5,142 nt of DNA from an uncultured Spirochaetia bacterium (lineage in GTDB: Bacteria > Spirochaetota > UBA6919). The notes under the pieces were generated by a model. The model was given only the letters and a program-made list of their open reading frames with translations. It did no database searches and had not been told where the DNA came from. Position numbers and translations under genes: made by a program. The DNA is taken from assembly GCA_913053665.1 (NCBI GenBank), contig CAJXGR010000241.1, positions 1 to 5,142 of the forward strand, in the 5' to 3' direction. This document shows, one piece after another, positions 3,951 through 5,142 of the stretch (position 1 is its first letter; each line of letters begins with the position of its first letter).

Positions 3951-5101
3951 GACTTTGATTTTCTTTTAAAGATTTGTGTCCCCAGCACAAGTAGAGCAAT
4001 GAGTTCCATAGAGCTTCCTGTCCAGGCTAATGATGTTTCACTGTAATTGTGAAGAATAAATCCTCCGATTGCTCCGCCCAAGGCGATTCCAAGATAAATC
4101 GCAGAACCGTTAAAGGCCATGATAACACCAGGCATTTTGTCGGCCATTCCAATTAAACGACTCTGTTGTGCCGGTACAAAAGCCCACCAGGCGATTCCCC
4201 ATAGAAAAACGACTATGGATACGCTGATAACTGTCTCCATGAATATCAGTGTGATTAATGCAACGACCTGCAAAATAAGATTGGAAGCAATCATTTTTGT
4301 AGGGGACCATCGATCTGCTCCTATCCCTCCCAGCCAATTCCCAAGGACTGCAGCTATTCCATAGACCAATAGGACAGGAGCGATTTTAGTTTCTGACAAA
4401 TGGGCTGTGGATCTTAAAAGGGGCACGATATAAGTATAAACAGTAAACGCTCCGGCAACTACTATTGTTGTAAGGGATAACGCGACAAGAAGCCGAGAGT
4501 TTTTCATCATCTTTAATCTATCTTTCAGAGCCAATTTGGGAGGAGATGGTATCTGAGGAAGAAGTACGGTTAATCCCAAAAATGCCAATAGACCCAAAGA
4601 AGCAACAACAACAAAAGTGAACTGCCATCCGAAAGCTTGTCCAACCCAGATACCTAAGGGGACGCCAAAAACAGTCGAAAGTGTGAGCCCCGCTAGTACC
4701 ATTGATAAAGCTTTTCCCCTTTCTTCAGGAGGGGCAATACTTGCTGCTGCCGCATAAGCGTTAGGAGTATATAAGGCCGCAAAAATGGCCGTTAATACTC
4801 TGGCCATCAGAAGAAACCAATAATTAGGTGCGATGGCACAAAGGATATTTGCCAGGCCAAAGCCGAAAAGTGAAATCAGCAAAACCTTTCTCTGACTAAT
4901 GTTACCTACAAGAGTTGCCAGTATGGGCGAACCCAGAGCATAAGTTATGGCAAAAATAGTAACCTGCTGGCCTGCAACACTTATTGATACGTCTAGGTCT
5001 TTTGCTACAGCCGGTAGGATTCCAGCTATCACAAAAACATCTGTACCTAATGCGAAGGTCCCCAACGCTAAAACGAATATTCGAATTAATCCCTTATTCA
5101 T
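3926..5101 (-). CDS. MFS exporter, DHA1 (12-TM) drug/metabolite efflux family
   Basis: This is an inner-membrane proton-driven exporter of 391 residues with about 12 predicted membrane segments: six in residues 6-182, a basic cytoplasmic loop near 185-205 (LALKDRLKMMKNSR), and six from about 205 to 380. The DHA1 pattern is clear: TM1 GTDVFVIAGILP with Asp21; TM4 RVLTAIFAALYTP with Arg101; ERGKALS (127-133) before TM5; and the antiporter motif C region AGLTLSTVFGVPLG (137-150) then GW and F. It resembles AraJ/YdhP/PbuE/Cmx-type pumps, which export sugars, purines, chloramphenicol or other drugs. The substrate cannot be told from sequence. AAGGAAA (5107-5113, minus) lies 5 nt before the ATG and fixes the start; the promoter would lie at or beyond the right edge. 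The last codons (SMTKE and stop) are read from the reverse of a hicAB relic, so the C-terminal tail may have been changed recently. The gene converges on hicAB. Confidence 0.9.
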   Translation of the reverse strand: MNKGLIRIFVLALGTFALGTDVFVIAGILPAVAKDLDVSISVAGQQVTIFAITYALGSPILATLVGNISQRKVLLISLFGFGLANILCAIAPNYWFLLMARVLTAIFAALYTPNAYAAAASIAPPEERGKALSMVLAGLTLSTVFGVPLGIWVGQAFGWQFTFVVVASLGLLAFLGLTVLLPQIPSPPKLALKDRLKMMKNSRLLVALSLTTIVVAGAFTVYTYIVPLLRSTAHLSETKIAPVLLVYGIAAVLGNWLGGIGADRWSPTKMIASNLILQVVALITLIFMETVISVSIVVFLWGIAWWAFVPAQQSRLIGMADKMPGVIMAFNGSAIYLGIALGGAIGGFILHNYSETSLAWTGSSMELIALLVLGTQIFKRKSKSGASMTKE

Positions 5102-5142
5102 TGAACTTTCCTTAAATTATCTGAATACATTAAAAATAAAAG

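Noticed and set aside
3912..4046. 44-codon frame running on from the hicB relic into antisense of the MFS gene
   Set aside because: Only the first 13 codons resemble HicB. The rest is the reverse of conserved transporter sequence, and the ribosome binding site is lost.

Overview
This window is a moderately AT-rich bacterial chromosome segment with short intergenic regions, clear Shine-Dalgarno sites and sigma70-like promoters. It shows no rRNA, tRNA, CRISPR array or transposase. The gene set (an NrnA-type DHH phosphoesterase, a group II truncated haemoglobin, a TIGR01777 epimerase, HicAB and a DHA1 drug-efflux MFS pump) is too widespread to fix the taxon. A free-living bacterium is likely. 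A spirochaete-like source is a low-confidence guess based on overall feel, not on a marker.

Layout. Bases 1-398 (minus) hold the 5' part of a gene for a secreted protein of unknown function that runs off the left edge. Bases 550-1536 (minus) encode an NrnA-type nanoRNase/pAp phosphatase. A 290-bp divergent intergenic region (1537-1826) separates it from the globin gene at 1827-2255 (plus). This region holds a nearly symmetric promoter pair sharing one -35 core, framed by a perfect 12-bp inverted repeat, plus a second globin-proximal promoter. A 121-bp gap with several hairpins leads to the epimerase at 2377-3324 (plus). A type II toxin-antitoxin pair, hicA-hicB (3412-3845, plus), follows with a 4-nt ATGA overlap. 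A convergent 12-TM MFS exporter (3926-5101, minus) closes the window.

The most unusual feature is at the hicB/MFS convergent junction. A 59-bp segment covering the end of hicA and the start of hicB (3574-3632) occurs again at 3892-3950 with 49/59 identities. The second copy keeps the TGA/ATG overlap but has lost the ribosome binding site and most of hicA and hicB, so it looks like a relic of a second hicAB module. Read on the other strand, it supplies the last codons and stop of the MFS gene and a hairpin with a T-rich tail. Four of the ten differences between the copies fall in that hairpin stem, and all of them improve pairing. This suggests that a dead toxin-antitoxin fragment was taken over as the terminator of the neighbouring gene.

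No operon joins the main genes into one pathway. The window reads as housekeeping and stress genes (RNA turnover, haem-based O2/NO chemistry, a putative oxidoreductase, export) with a toxin-antitoxin insertion between the epimerase and the exporter. I saw no wholly new multi-gene system. The points that deserve a second look are the hicAB relic, the HicA toxin lacking its usual catalytic His, and the paired dyad elements in the promoter regions.
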